This document shows positions 34,394 through 41,829 of a DNA stretch of 41,829 bases, one piece after another. Source of the stretch: Neglectibacter sp. X58 (GTDB lineage Bacteria > Bacillota > Clostridia > Oscillospirales > Acutalibacteraceae). The notes under the pieces were generated by a model. It made no database searches, had not been told where the DNA came from, and worked only from the letters and a program-made list of their open reading frames with translations. Positions within the stretch are counted from its first letter, which is position 1. Each line of letters begins with the position of its first letter. The position numbers and the translations under genes were made by a program. The stretch lies in the NCBI RefSeq assembly GCF_009936035.1, contig NZ_QWEO01000022.1, positions 1 through 41,829 on the forward strand, read 5' to 3'.

Positions 34394-34402
34394 TTTTTAA
34401 AT

Positions 34403-34780
34403 CTATTGATTGGGGGACTGTACGTCGCCGCCTGCGTACTGGGTGCCCAGGTAGTAGCTGTCATGCTCGTGGGCAGAAAGTTCATCCACAATGGCCTTTC
34501 TCGTCACGCCGTAGCTGGTGAGATAGTTTGTGCCGCTGCCCAGGTCCGACTGCACCTTAGAGAGAGGGTCGCGGGCATACAATACCGGCTCGTCTACGGC
34601 CTGCATCTCGCTGTCAATTTCATTCGGAACATCCTGCGGTACAGATTCGATAGGGTTTTCCTCGATATCGGAGGACACCCCGCTGTCCACTTCCGTTGCG
34701 AAAGCAGCCATCGGTACCATGCTAAAGCACAGCACCACGGTCAAAAGTAACGCTAAAGTTCTTTTATAAATTTGTTTCAT
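34403..34780 (-). pseudogene. Secreted NlpC/P60-like protein, truncated
   Basis: A 125-aa remnant with an intact signal peptide (MKQIYKRTLALLLTVVLCFS, cut near AFA-TEVD) and a linker. It then reads LTSYGVTRKAIVDELSAHEH and DSYYLGTQYAGGD, a stretch that in Clostridia cell-wall hydrolases immediately precedes the catalytic cysteine region. It stops after QSPNQ, so the catalytic domain is missing. The break is 10 bases from the end of the split protein gene, so a deletion joined the two. Confidence 0.65.
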
Positions 34781-34877
34781 AGAATCATCCTTTCACAAAA
34801 AATGTCTTTCTTCTATCTGCTGTGTGGGCAAACAATCCGGCACCATCCCTCCCGTTGTAAAACAGGCAAAAGGAAAA

Positions 34878-34900
34878 CCCCCTTGTGAGTTCACAAGGGG
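34878..34900 (-). terminator. Terminator of the second SLH gene
   Basis: Stem CCCCTTGTG / CACAAGGGG with a 4-base loop and GGTTTTCCTTTT after it on the minus strand. Confidence 0.85.
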
Positions 34901-34924
34901 CCGACCGTTATGTCTATTCAATTT

Positions 34925-35929
34925 CTATTCCCAATGGCCTGTTTCCTCTATCCACACCTGTTCAGTGACTTCAACCATTTTCAGTCCTTTGTGTCCTGGT
35001 ACATCTACCACCCAATATTTTTCTCCAGTGTAGATGGGGTCACCAGACACCATGGTATAACTTCCACAACCAGTCATAGTAACCCAATCTATTGAATCTT
35101 CTAAATATTTGTTGATTCCTTCTACGGTATCAGCGACAAAGCCACATTTGTTACAACGATATACCCATTCCGTATACCACACATCTTCCCAATGCCCGAC
35201 TTCTCCCACCGTCACTTCCTGGAGTTCCCAGCGCGTCACGGTTTCATAATGTCCTGGCACGTCCACTACCCAAACCCTATCAGGTGTGGTGAGTGTAGAA
35301 TTTGCCAGCAGTTCCCGGCAGTTATAGAAAATCTGCGCAACCTGGGCGCGGGTCGCGGTGCCTTTAGGGTCAAGTTTCCCCTCAGACCCATTCAAAACCT
35401 TATGGGCCACGGCCCATTCCATGGCAGTACGGGCATAACCCGAAATATTGCCGTTGTCCGTGAACGCTCCCAGCGCGCCCTTTTGGCTGCTCATGTCCAG
35501 GCCGCAGCCTTTGGCATAGTTATAGAGGATAACAGAAAGCTGCTCCCTGGATATGTTGCTGCCCGGGGCAAACAGGCCGTCCCCCACGCCGCCCACCAGT
35601 TTGTTTTGGCAGGCCCACTCCACAGGCGGGGCAAACCACTGTCCTGCGGGTACGTCGGCAAAGCTGGAGCTGGTATATTGATGAGCGCTGTAATTTTCGG
35701 TCTTGTTCGCCAGCACTGTCACGAACATCCCCCGTGTCATGGTGCCATGGGGGTCAAAGGCCGTCGCGGATGTCCCGTTGAACAGGCCCTCGGTTACAGC
35801 ATAGTCCACAGCCTCATAATACCAGGAACCGGGTTTTACATCAGTAAATTTATCTACTGCTGCCGCGCTGGCTGTCATGGGCAGGGCCAGAACCAGTGTA
35901 AAAACCAAAGCAAAGAGTGTCTTTTTCAT
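34925..35929 (-). CDS. SLH domain surface protein
   Basis: A 334-aa protein. Signal peptide (MKKTLFALVFTLVLALPMTA, cut near ASA-AAVD). Three SLH repeats at about 27-85 (FTDVKPGSWYYEAVDYAV), 88-150 (FADVPAGQWFAPPVEWACQ) and 152-210 (AFTDNGNISGYARTAMEWAV). The C-terminal 120 residues hold two copies of a VDVPGH-containing motif (WVVDVPGHYETVTRWELQEV and WVVDVPGHKGLKMVEVTEQV) and a CxxC pair (RCNKCG), probably a small metal-binding module. GGGAGGG precedes the ATG. Confidence 0.92.
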   Translation of the reverse strand: MKKTLFALVFTLVLALPMTASAAAVDKFTDVKPGSWYYEAVDYAVTEGLFNGTSATAFDPHGTMTRGMFVTVLANKTENYSAHQYTSSSFADVPAGQWFAPPVEWACQNKLVGGVGDGLFAPGSNISREQLSVILYNYAKGCGLDMSSQKGALGAFTDNGNISGYARTAMEWAVAHKVLNGSEGKLDPKGTATRAQVAQIFYNCRELLANSTLTTPDRVWVVDVPGHYETVTRWELQEVTVGEVGHWEDVWYTEWVYRCNKCGFVADTVEGINKYLEDSIDWVTMTGCGSYTMVSGDPIYTGEKYWVVDVPGHKGLKMVEVTEQVWIEETGHWE

Positions 35930-35932
35930 AGT

Positions 35933-36186
35933 TCAGCCCTCCCCATCGACCACTTGGATATCATAGTTTTCCAGAAATTCAAAGAGTGCTGTTTGCGTCA
36001 CCTGGGAGAATATTGTACCCTGCTTTACCGCATAGAGGGTCAGGACATCATGGATAGCCGGGGTCGTGCGCACCGTGAAATTCCCCGTAAAAGTGCGAAC
36101 AGGCTGTTCATATCCAGCGCCTTGCCGCTCAGGCTGTCCGTGACGTTGGAGTAGAGTACCTGGCAGGTACAATTTTTGTACTGCAT
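35933..36186 (-). pseudogene. Small regulator (ribbon-helix-helix-like), frameshifted
   Basis: From ATG 36186 the frame reads MQYKNCTCQVLYSNVTDSLS and ALDMNSLF. A second frame then reads GNFTVRTTPAIHDVLTLYAV and FSQVTQTALFEFLENYDIQ down to 35933. A single indel near 36090 would join them into one protein of about 85 residues, whose second part resembles an RHH/HicB-type DNA-binding fold. It lies 4 bases upstream of the SLH gene. I do not recognise the family, and the join is inference. Confidence 0.45.
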
Positions 36187-36233
36187 TATGTTTGTAGGTT
36201 TCACTTTTCAGACTCTTCTCTAGTTCTGCCTAC

Positions 36234-36265
36234 AGTATAACACAATGCAAATAGGTTTACAACCT
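36234..36265 (-). promoter_or_regulatory. Promoter with palindromic operator
   Basis: Minus strand TTGTAA (36257-36262), a 17-base spacer and TATACT (36234-36239). The -35 box lies inside the palindrome AGGTTgtaAACCT (36253-36265), a likely operator. It drives the small regulator and the SLH gene. Confidence 0.7.
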
Positions 36266-36350
36266 AATTTTGGTTTTTAGGGAAATGATTTTTAGCTATA
36301 AATACTTATGTAAACGTTTCATTCCCAATAAGAAATGCCATTACATACTT

Positions 36351-37412
36351 CTATTTCTTTGGTATCATTTTTAGGTTTTCAATGGTTAATATACCTTTTT
36401 CGCCAGTAACATAAGCTACATTAAAAAATACAGTAAAGCATACCTGGGATACTTTTTTCCACGAAGTTAAATCTCTGGTTGTTGACGGTAACCATATCTG
36501 GAAATGTTCCCCCTTTTCGCTTACCGTCATCGTTTTATCAATAATCTTGCTGCGGAGATTGTCTTTTATTTCCAGTTGAAAAGCCTTAATATTCCCCTCG
36601 CTGACGGCATCAAACTCCAAAAAATATCCAGCGTCAAAAAAGCCTGACCAATTATCGCATGGGGCATATTCTAACAAAGCCATTGCAAATTCCTTTTTCT
36701 CCATCTTTTCAACATTGCAAAGGTCAACTTCCATATCAAAGCAATTCTTATGAGTAGAAATTTTCACAATATCGGGATCAGAATAGGATGTAACCGATTT
36801 TATCTCACAAAACTGAGTATAATCGTAAAGCAAATTAACTTCCTCTTTACACATAATTGAATTATCAAATCTGGTATGCTCGTTATTACGATTCGCTTCG
36901 TTAGCCATCTCTGCCGTAAGATATCTTGTAAGATTCCTTGAAATTATCTCACTAAATTCTTCATCAGAGCCATATTCTACATAAACTCCCCGATTTCTGT
37001 ATTTTCTTTTAAAAGCCTCTACTTTCTTTTCTTCTTTCTCATTTCTCTCACTTCTACGGATAGGCTTATCAGAAAAGAATACAAATACCTGCTTTCCCCT
37101 TTTTATCATCTCCTCAATTTCTTCTATCGTTCCCGATTTATAATGTTGTGTCGGACTTCCAATTTTATTTCCAAAGATAGCTATTATGGCATCTGATTTA
37201 TCAAGTATCTGTTTATTGATAATACTTTGTGGGAAATCTCCTGCTTCCGGCATTACATTTCTAGACCAATGAAGTGTCTTTACAAATATATCCATTGACA
37301 TACCAATAGAATCATTTATATTTTCCACTACCTTCTCTATTATCTCTATTTCTGTTTTCACATCTGAAGGACAAGAAAGCATCAGTCTGCATACTGGCAT
37401 TTTCTGAAACAT
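36351..37412 (-). CDS. Orphan protein with DUF4062/TIR-like N-terminal domain
   Basis: A 353-aa protein, much more A/T-rich than its neighbours. Residues 5-125 resemble the DUF4062/TIR-like fold of predicted immune or signalling effectors: RLMLSCPSDVKTEIEIIE, a WSRNVMPEAGDFPQSIINKQ segment, DKSDAIIAIFGNKIGSPT and SGTIEEIEEMIKRGK. A charged linker follows. Residues 205-353 form a separate beta-rich domain (FFDAGYFLEFDAVSEG, EHFQIWLPSTTRDLTSW, ILTIENLKM), perhaps a carbohydrate-binding-like sandwich. AAAGGGGAG precedes the ATG. It has its own promoter and no operon partner. Confidence 0.7.
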   Translation of the reverse strand: MFQKMPVCRLMLSCPSDVKTEIEIIEKVVENINDSIGMSMDIFVKTLHWSRNVMPEAGDFPQSIINKQILDKSDAIIAIFGNKIGSPTQHYKSGTIEEIEEMIKRGKQVFVFFSDKPIRRSERNEKEEKKVEAFKRKYRNRGVYVEYGSDEEFSEIISRNLTRYLTAEMANEANRNNEHTRFDNSIMCKEEVNLLYDYTQFCEIKSVTSYSDPDIVKISTHKNCFDMEVDLCNVEKMEKKEFAMALLEYAPCDNWSGFFDAGYFLEFDAVSEGNIKAFQLEIKDNLRSKIIDKTMTVSEKGEHFQIWLPSTTRDLTSWKKVSQVCFTVFFNVAYVTGEKGILTIENLKMIPKK

Positions 37413-37436
37413 AATACACTCCCCTTTCTGCTTTTT

Positions 37437-37465
37437 ATTATAGCAGAAAGGTATTGCATTTTCCA
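37437..37465 (-). promoter_or_regulatory. Promoter of the DUF4062-like gene
   Basis: Minus strand TGGAAA (37460-37465), a 17-base spacer and consensus TATAAT (37437-37442), 24 bases upstream of the start codon. Confidence 0.65.
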
Positions 37466-37511
37466 GTTGGAGATTGCAACAATGCGGTTAATTTTCTCTC
37501 TCATAGCTGTT

Positions 37512-37676
37512 TAGGGCTTGTTTGAAAATAGAGAAAGTGCCGAATTTTTGAGACAAAACGAGGCGGTTTCAAGGCGGAAACCGCAAGAAATACTGTCGTA
37601 TTTCGAGGATTTCCAACACAGAAAACGCCCGTTTTGGACAAAAAGATGGTATTTGCGATTTTTCAAACAAGCCCTA
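37512..37676. mobile_element. MITE with perfect 17-bp inverted repeats
   Basis: A 165-bp segment bounded by TAGGGCTTGTTTGAAAA (37512-37528) and its exact complement (37660-37676). The outermost TA on each side may be a target duplication, as in IS630/Tc1-type elements. Inside is a gcggttt...aaaccgc hairpin and no gene. Non-autonomous; no matching transposase is in the window. Confidence 0.85.
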
Positions 37677-37748
37677 GTCATTCTCCTTTCTCCGTTTTGA
37701 CAAAAAATAGTTATGTACCCAATTATTGTAAATCAACGCGAAGCCTTC

Positions 37749-39402
37749 CTAGTCCCATTTCCCTTCTCGGGGATTGGTGGACAGCAGCCGGTACAGCTTC
37801 GTGTCCTTGGGCACGGTGCTGACAAATGGGACAAGCGTCCCGCTCACCTTCATTAAGCCATGGCCAGGCGGCACGTCCTTGAAAAACTTCTCCTGGTTCT
37901 CCGTGATTTTGTAAAGCTCCGCCAGCCGATGGGCATTGGTGGGGGATTGATTCAGCATCACCACGAAATCGGTGTTTGCCAGCATCGCCCGCCCGGATTC
38001 GCTCTCCAAGACTTCTTCCGTGTTCTGGGTAGCCCCGGTGCAGTAGCCGTTATACTTGCGGATTCTGCGCCAGAGATTGGCAAAAAACTTGCCCGTGTCC
38101 TCGTCCTGGAAAAGAAGGGCAAACTCGTCCGCGTAGACAAAGGTAATCTTTCCCTGCCTGTAGTTGCGCATGACGCGGCCCAACAGATGGTCTAACGTAA
38201 TGAGAGTGCCGATGGGCTTCATCTGATCGCGCAGGCCGTTGAGACTGTAGCAAATAAGGCTGCTGCCGCTGTCTATGTTGGTGGCCTTGGAAAATGTGTT
38301 CAGTGCGCCATCTACAAATCTTTCCAGCGACAGGGCCAGTTCCTGCGCCCGCTGGTTCTCCATGCGCAGGAGGACGATGCGGAAATCCCCCAACAGTGGC
38401 GGGCGGTACTTGCCTTTGGACTTGAGGAAATCCTTGTAGACCATGCGTACCGCCCGGTCAATGAGGGATTTTGTCTGCGCGTCCAACCCGCCCCCTTCGC
38501 TTACTTTCTCGCAGAAGGTGGTGATAAACTCGGTTTTGTAGGCCAGGGGGCTGCGCTCCCTCAAGTCCAGTTCCAGGTCAAAGGGGTTGATGCTGTCCTG
38601 CCCAACGTGGTACACTTCGCCGCCAAGCTCGGTGGCAACCTTTGCCCACTCCATTTCAGGGTCTAAAACCAGAAAATCCGCCTTGTTGGGCGGGTATTTC
38701 AGCCGCAGGGACACCAGTTCTTCCTTACAGAAAAAGGATTTGCCGCCGCCCGTCATGCCCAGCACAAAGCCGTTGCCGCTGCTCTTTGCCAGACGGTCAA
38801 CCACCACAAGGTTTCTTGTAGCGGCGTTCTGCCCATACAGCACCCCGGTGGGGTCGCAGATTTCCTCTGCCTTGAAGGGTACATAGGCCGCTAAACTCTC
38901 GCTGGTAAGGCTTCTGTCCATAGAAATGCGGTCAAGGCCGTAGGGCAGCACCGTGTTCAGCGCGTCAAGCTGCTGGTCGGTGCAGGTGCTGAAATCGCAA
39001 GCCTTGCCACGGGTCATGCTGCGGATGAGCTTTGTGTCAGAATCCAACTGTTCCAAACTATCCGCCGTATGCGCCAGGGTGATGGTCGCCAGCACCATGC
39101 CCTGGTCGCGGCTGGTGATGTCGTTGAGGTTGTCGGTCAGGCCCTTGCGCTCCTTCTGGAAGTGGAGCGGTTCGGGCATGGCAACGTGCATCCGCTGGAG
39201 CTGCCGGTGCTGGAATTGCATGGAGTTAGCCTCCACGGAATCCAGCTTGCGCATATGGAATTTTACGGCCTCGTCCATGGACACGGGCACGAAGTTGACG
39301 GACAGAATCATCTCCATATCCAGGTCGGCCAGGGCCATGAGGGTTTCCGGGAAAACCCAGGTGCCGGTGCCGGGTCTTCATCTTCTTTTCTGTTGGTATC
39401 AT
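37749..39402 (-). pseudogene. VirB4-like conjugation ATPase, N-terminal half deleted
   Basis: The intact frame (529 codons, down from about 800) covers the end of the N-terminal domain and the whole motor: Walker A GMTGGGKSFF, Walker B ITFVYADEFALLF and the TQNTEEVLES sensor. It resembles the CD1110 family. The true start is probably ATG 39402 (AAAGGAAAATGTG before it), giving MIPTEKKMKTRHR. After about 13 codons the sequence jumps, in another frame, to TWVFPETLMALADLDMEM. Roughly 250 codons are thus missing. A motor-only product from ATG 39338 is possible but lacks a ribosome binding site. Confidence 0.8.
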
Positions 39403-39757
39403 CACATTTTCCTTTCTTTCTGGTTTCGTTGATTATGGCCCGCAAGGGGTTCTCCGGCCGGAAGAACACGGGCCTGCCCAGCACGATTCTTGACCGGATG
39501 AACACAAGCACAATCTGCTCAAAGGGCAGGCCGTGCCACTGTACGAAGCCGAACGCCCCAAAGGGCACAGCCGCCGCTACGCAAAGCCAGCTCACCATTT
39601 CCATAGGCATACGGCGGTGGCACAGGAAGTAAACGCCCAGGGCCGCGCCCCCGGCCAGGGCCGTGAAAGCCAACTGCCGGAGCGTCATGCCGAAGTAGAC
39701 CACTTCTTTGTAGTCCCGCACCTCTTTGTTTGATTTTATCTGCATACTGTTCGCCAT
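39308..39757 (-). CDS. PrgI family conjugation protein, C-terminus altered
   Basis: A 149-aa protein. Residues 1-110 are the PrgI fold of Gram-positive type IV secretion: a cytoplasmic start (MANSMQIKSNKEVRDYKE), two helices (LRQLAFTALAGGAALGVYFL and VSWLCVAAAVPFGAFGFV) and FRPENPLRAIINETRKK. The deletion in virB4 removes its normal end, so the last 30 or so residues (GFSRKPSWPWPTWIWR) are out-of-frame VirB4 sequence. GGAG lies 9 bases before the ATG at 39757. Confidence 0.82.
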   Translation of the reverse strand: MANSMQIKSNKEVRDYKEVVYFGMTLRQLAFTALAGGAALGVYFLCHRRMPMEMVSWLCVAAAVPFGAFGFVQWHGLPFEQIVLVFIRSRIVLGRPVFFRPENPLRAIINETRKKGKCDDTNRKEDEDPAPAPGFSRKPSWPWPTWIWR

Positions 39758-39761
39758 ACTA

Positions 39762-40625
39762 TCACACTCCAAATATTCTATGGGTCACCTGGTCGGCCCC
39801 CTTGATGATGCCCAGCAGCAGGAGCATATTGAAAATCAGGGTGTACATATAGGCCATCTCGTCTGCCGCGCTGCCCAGCCATTGGAAGATGTCCACGCTG
39901 CCGAAGTCGATAAGCGGGGCCTGGGAGTAGGCGGCGAATATAATCATAGCAAGGCCCACGATGAAGCCCTCCAAACTCACCCCGGCAAAGGCCCGGAGAA
40001 AGTTCTGGCCCACGCTTTGGGTGGATTCGGAACCGAAGCAGGCCAGGGGGATGGGGGACAACGCCGCGAACAGGTAGATTTTGAAAAATCTGCCTATCAC
40101 GGTCAGCAGCAGCGTTACGGACAGCACGATGGCAACGATGAAACCAATCAGCCCCAGCAAAAGCGAGGGTATCTGCGCCAGCGGGTTCAAGATAGACATG
40201 GCGGCGGACAGGATGCCCATGATGCCATCATCCCCGAAGTCTGGCGCAGTGATGCCCGCCCAGACGTTGCCATCTGTCAGGCCGCTGGTGAGAAAGGCTT
40301 TGGCCGTCAACGCGCCGGTGATGGTGAAGATTCCATTGACCAGCGTCCAGGCCATCCCGATGGCGTACTTCGTCAGGATAAAGCGCACCAGAAGTTTTAT
40401 GATATGTTCAGGACGTTTCAGCTCCACATAGGAACCGGCTGTGCGCACTACGTTCCACAAAGTCAATATGACAAGCAGGGCGTATGAAAACGCCTGCAAG
40501 CCGCCGTTTATCGCCTCCATAGTTGCCGCCACGTTGGGGGCAAAGGCTTCCAGGTCTTTTGTGAGGAAACCGAAGCTGGTTTCCATGGAGAAGCCGAACA
40601 GGTCTAAAATCGCTTGAATAAACAT
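39762..40625 (-). CDS. VirB6/TrbL-like conjugation membrane protein
   Basis: A 287-aa polytopic protein of the CD1112 type: about six helices, with the conserved stretch RFFKIYLFAALSPIPLACFG followed by NFLRAFAGVSLEG. It forms part of the inner-membrane channel of the transfer apparatus. It is followed by prgI after 4 bases and looks complete. Confidence 0.88.
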   Translation of the reverse strand: MFIQAILDLFGFSMETSFGFLTKDLEAFAPNVAATMEAINGGLQAFSYALLVILTLWNVVRTAGSYVELKRPEHIIKLLVRFILTKYAIGMAWTLVNGIFTITGALTAKAFLTSGLTDGNVWAGITAPDFGDDGIMGILSAAMSILNPLAQIPSLLLGLIGFIVAIVLSVTLLLTVIGRFFKIYLFAALSPIPLACFGSESTQSVGQNFLRAFAGVSLEGFIVGLAMIIFAAYSQAPLIDFGSVDIFQWLGSAADEMAYMYTLIFNMLLLLGIIKGADQVTHRIFGV

Positions 40626-40628
40626 GGC

Positions 40629-41762
40629 TTACCCCTGGATCGCCGCGAGGATTTCCGGCGAAAAAAAGATAATGACAGCTCCGGCAATGCACATCAAGCC
40701 TTGTATGCGCTGGCTGGGGTCGTGGCTTGAAAAGGACATCTTTGTGAGGTTGATAACCTTGCGGAGCGGTTCATAGTGGGCCGCTGCGTTCCCGCTGCCC
40801 CTGGCCCCAAAAGCGATGGCAAGGGTGCCCTGGTACGAAATGTCCCTGTCGCTGATTTTCAGGACAGCCGCTAAATCCTTCAAGGCTTCAAAGCCCATAT
40901 TGAGGGATGTTTGCCGGTCATTCTGGTTCATCCAGTTGCCGAATTCGCCGCCCCGGAAACCAAAAGTGTCCAAGTACGCCTTTCCTGTGATTTCCACGCC
41001 GCGCCGGTAATCCGGGCCGGTGCGCCGTACATGGGCAAGCTGGGGAGGGGTAAACCGCATTTTCCCGCTTTTATTGCGGGCTTTTGCGTAATCCTGCACC
41101 CATTGGAGGGCGGCTTCCCTTGTCTCAAAATTTGTCCGCAGGATGGAATACCCTTTTGCCACATAATAGGTGTTGGGCTTCCAGTCGTTATTTCGGGAAT
41201 AGGTATGTTTCCCGTCGTTAAAATGGATGGTATAGCCTCGGGGCACCTTCTGTTCTTTGGGGACACCAAACTGCTGTTTCTGCGCTTCCTGCGTGAAATT
41301 CCGTTCAAAATGCGCTGCCGAGCGGACTAGTAGGGCTTGAGACAGCTTATTTGTAATAGCAGGGTTCTTTTGCCCCTTTTCCGTCACCCGGTAGTGGGGG
41401 CCGCTGGCCCAGCCCTGCACCAGTTCAAAATATCCGTTATCAACAAAGAAGCGGTCAAAGGCTTTCATGGCATCGCCTACGGTGTGGACTTCCGCAAGTA
41501 CGCTTTGCAGCTCCCGGACAGTCTGGATATACTCTTTTTGCCTTACAAGCCGCATCTCCGGCGAAGAATCCAGGCGGGTGTACTGCGGGGACGCGTTTAG
41601 GGTATCCCTGGCTTTTTTGATGAAATACACCACCCCCAGGGGGGTGCCGCCGTCCAGCATGGCCTGATAATCCGTTTTCTTCCAGATGTTGTCTTTCTTT
41701 ACAAACTTGTCGGCTTCGCGGTCATTCATGGCATCCAGGTCGCTTACATTGAGCAATGTCAT
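40629..41762 (-). CDS. Chimeric protein: ICE polyvalent-protein domain joined to a small conjugation membrane protein
   Basis: A 377-aa frame. Most of it resembles the domain of very large ICE proteins (helicase/methylase type): TPPQLAHVRRTGPDYRRGVE, FGFRGGEFGNWMNQNDRQ and IAFGARGSGNAAAHYEPLRK. At VINLTKM it passes directly into a 36-residue tail (MSFSSHDPSQRIQGLMCIAG, then an FFSPEILAAIQG helix). This is the product expected for a small membrane protein encoded before the VirB6-like gene. The join (40737-40739) suggests an in-frame deletion. The start is unclear: ATG 41762 has no ribosome binding site and the frame is open to the window edge. Confidence 0.6.
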   Translation of the reverse strand: MTLLNVSDLDAMNDREADKFVKKDNIWKKTDYQAMLDGGTPLGVVYFIKKARDTLNASPQYTRLDSSPEMRLVRQKEYIQTVRELQSVLAEVHTVGDAMKAFDRFFVDNGYFELVQGWASGPHYRVTEKGQKNPAITNKLSQALLVRSAAHFERNFTQEAQKQQFGVPKEQKVPRGYTIHFNDGKHTYSRNNDWKPNTYYVAKGYSILRTNFETREAALQWVQDYAKARNKSGKMRFTPPQLAHVRRTGPDYRRGVEITGKAYLDTFGFRGGEFGNWMNQNDRQTSLNMGFEALKDLAAVLKISDRDISYQGTLAIAFGARGSGNAAAHYEPLRKVINLTKMSFSSHDPSQRIQGLMCIAGAVIIFFSPEILAAIQG

Positions 41763-41829
41763 TAAGTTAAAGGTATAAAAGAGCAAAATAAGAAAAAAGC
41801 ATAAAAAAGGCTTGACAAATGGGAAAAAA

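Larger units (their letters stand above)
9670..41829. mobile_element. Integrative and conjugative element, partial, inserted in the amidase gene
   Basis: The left boundary is within about 9667-9686, where the amidase frame meets the end of the recombinase operon. Content fits an ICE: three serine recombinases at the end, accessory regulators, cargo and a type IV secretion set (VirB4, PrgI, VirB6/TrbL type). No amidase 5' half appears before 41829, so the right end is outside the window. Two smaller elements sit inside it: an IME at 26386-33948 and a MITE at 37512-37676. Truncated conjugation genes suggest it cannot transfer unaided. The extent is inferred from gene content. Confidence 0.75.

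Noticed and set aside
35192-36154. Plus-strand frame of 320 codons opposite the SLH gene
   Set aside because: Antisense shadow; the minus-strand SLH protein has a signal peptide and three repeats.
1-41829. tRNA or rRNA genes, CRISPR arrays, full-length insertion sequences
   Set aside because: None seen. No cloverleaf with a GTTCGA-type arm, no rRNA sequence and no DDE transposase frame was recognised.

Overview
The window looks like a chromosomal segment of an anaerobic gut Firmicute in class Clostridia, probably Oscillospiraceae-like. The grounds are a T-box-controlled thrS, an rny-ymdB pair, AGGAGG-type ribosome binding sites, SLH surface proteins and Clostridia-type integrative elements. 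The genus cannot be fixed from the sequence alone.

Positions 1-9115 are ordinary core genome: a 2H phosphoesterase (2'-5' RNA ligase family), thrS behind a T-box leader, rny (RNase Y), ymdB, and the threonine-degradation genes tdh and kbl. A dispersed palindromic intergenic repeat occurs here in four copies.

At about 9670 a cell-wall amidase gene (AmiC type) is cut. Everything from there to the right edge (about 32 kb) reads as one integrative and conjugative element (ICE) that runs off the window. Its left end carries three tandem, translationally coupled large serine recombinases. After them come ICE accessory genes: a DUF6870-like protein, a ParB/DUF6551-like protein that has lost its catalytic core, and a sigma factor split by one in-frame stop. 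Next is a complete agr-type quorum-sensing cassette: response regulator, histidine kinase, AgrB, and a 39-aa AgrD pheromone precursor too small for usual ORF lists. A divergent XRE regulator follows. It leads into an AT-rich operon of secreted and surface proteins: a C39/C10-like cysteine protease, an SLH protein, a small secreted protein, a lipoprotein and ABC-2 permeases.

That operon is decaying. One permease is frameshifted, a deletion fuses it to the tail of the ABC ATPase, and the next membrane-anchored protein gene is split by a second element nested inside the ICE. The nested element spans 26386-33948 and its ends can be read to the base. Imperfect inverted terminal repeats abut a TT core at each side, and removing the element restores a 215-codon reading frame. 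It encodes a TndX-like serine recombinase, TnpW, a DnaC/IstB-like ATPase, a truncated replication initiator, regulators, a sigma factor, and a cargo of ABC ATPase, permease and MerR regulator.

The right part of the ICE holds a truncated NlpC/P60-type secreted protein, a second SLH protein, a frameshifted small regulator behind a palindromic operator, an orphan AT-rich gene with a DUF4062/TIR-like N-terminus (a possible defence gene), a 165-bp MITE, and conjugation genes (VirB4, PrgI, VirB6/TrbL type). VirB4 has lost its N-terminal half, and an adjacent gene is a deletion chimera. The ICE therefore looks unable to transfer by itself, although its recombinases, agr genes and nested element look intact.
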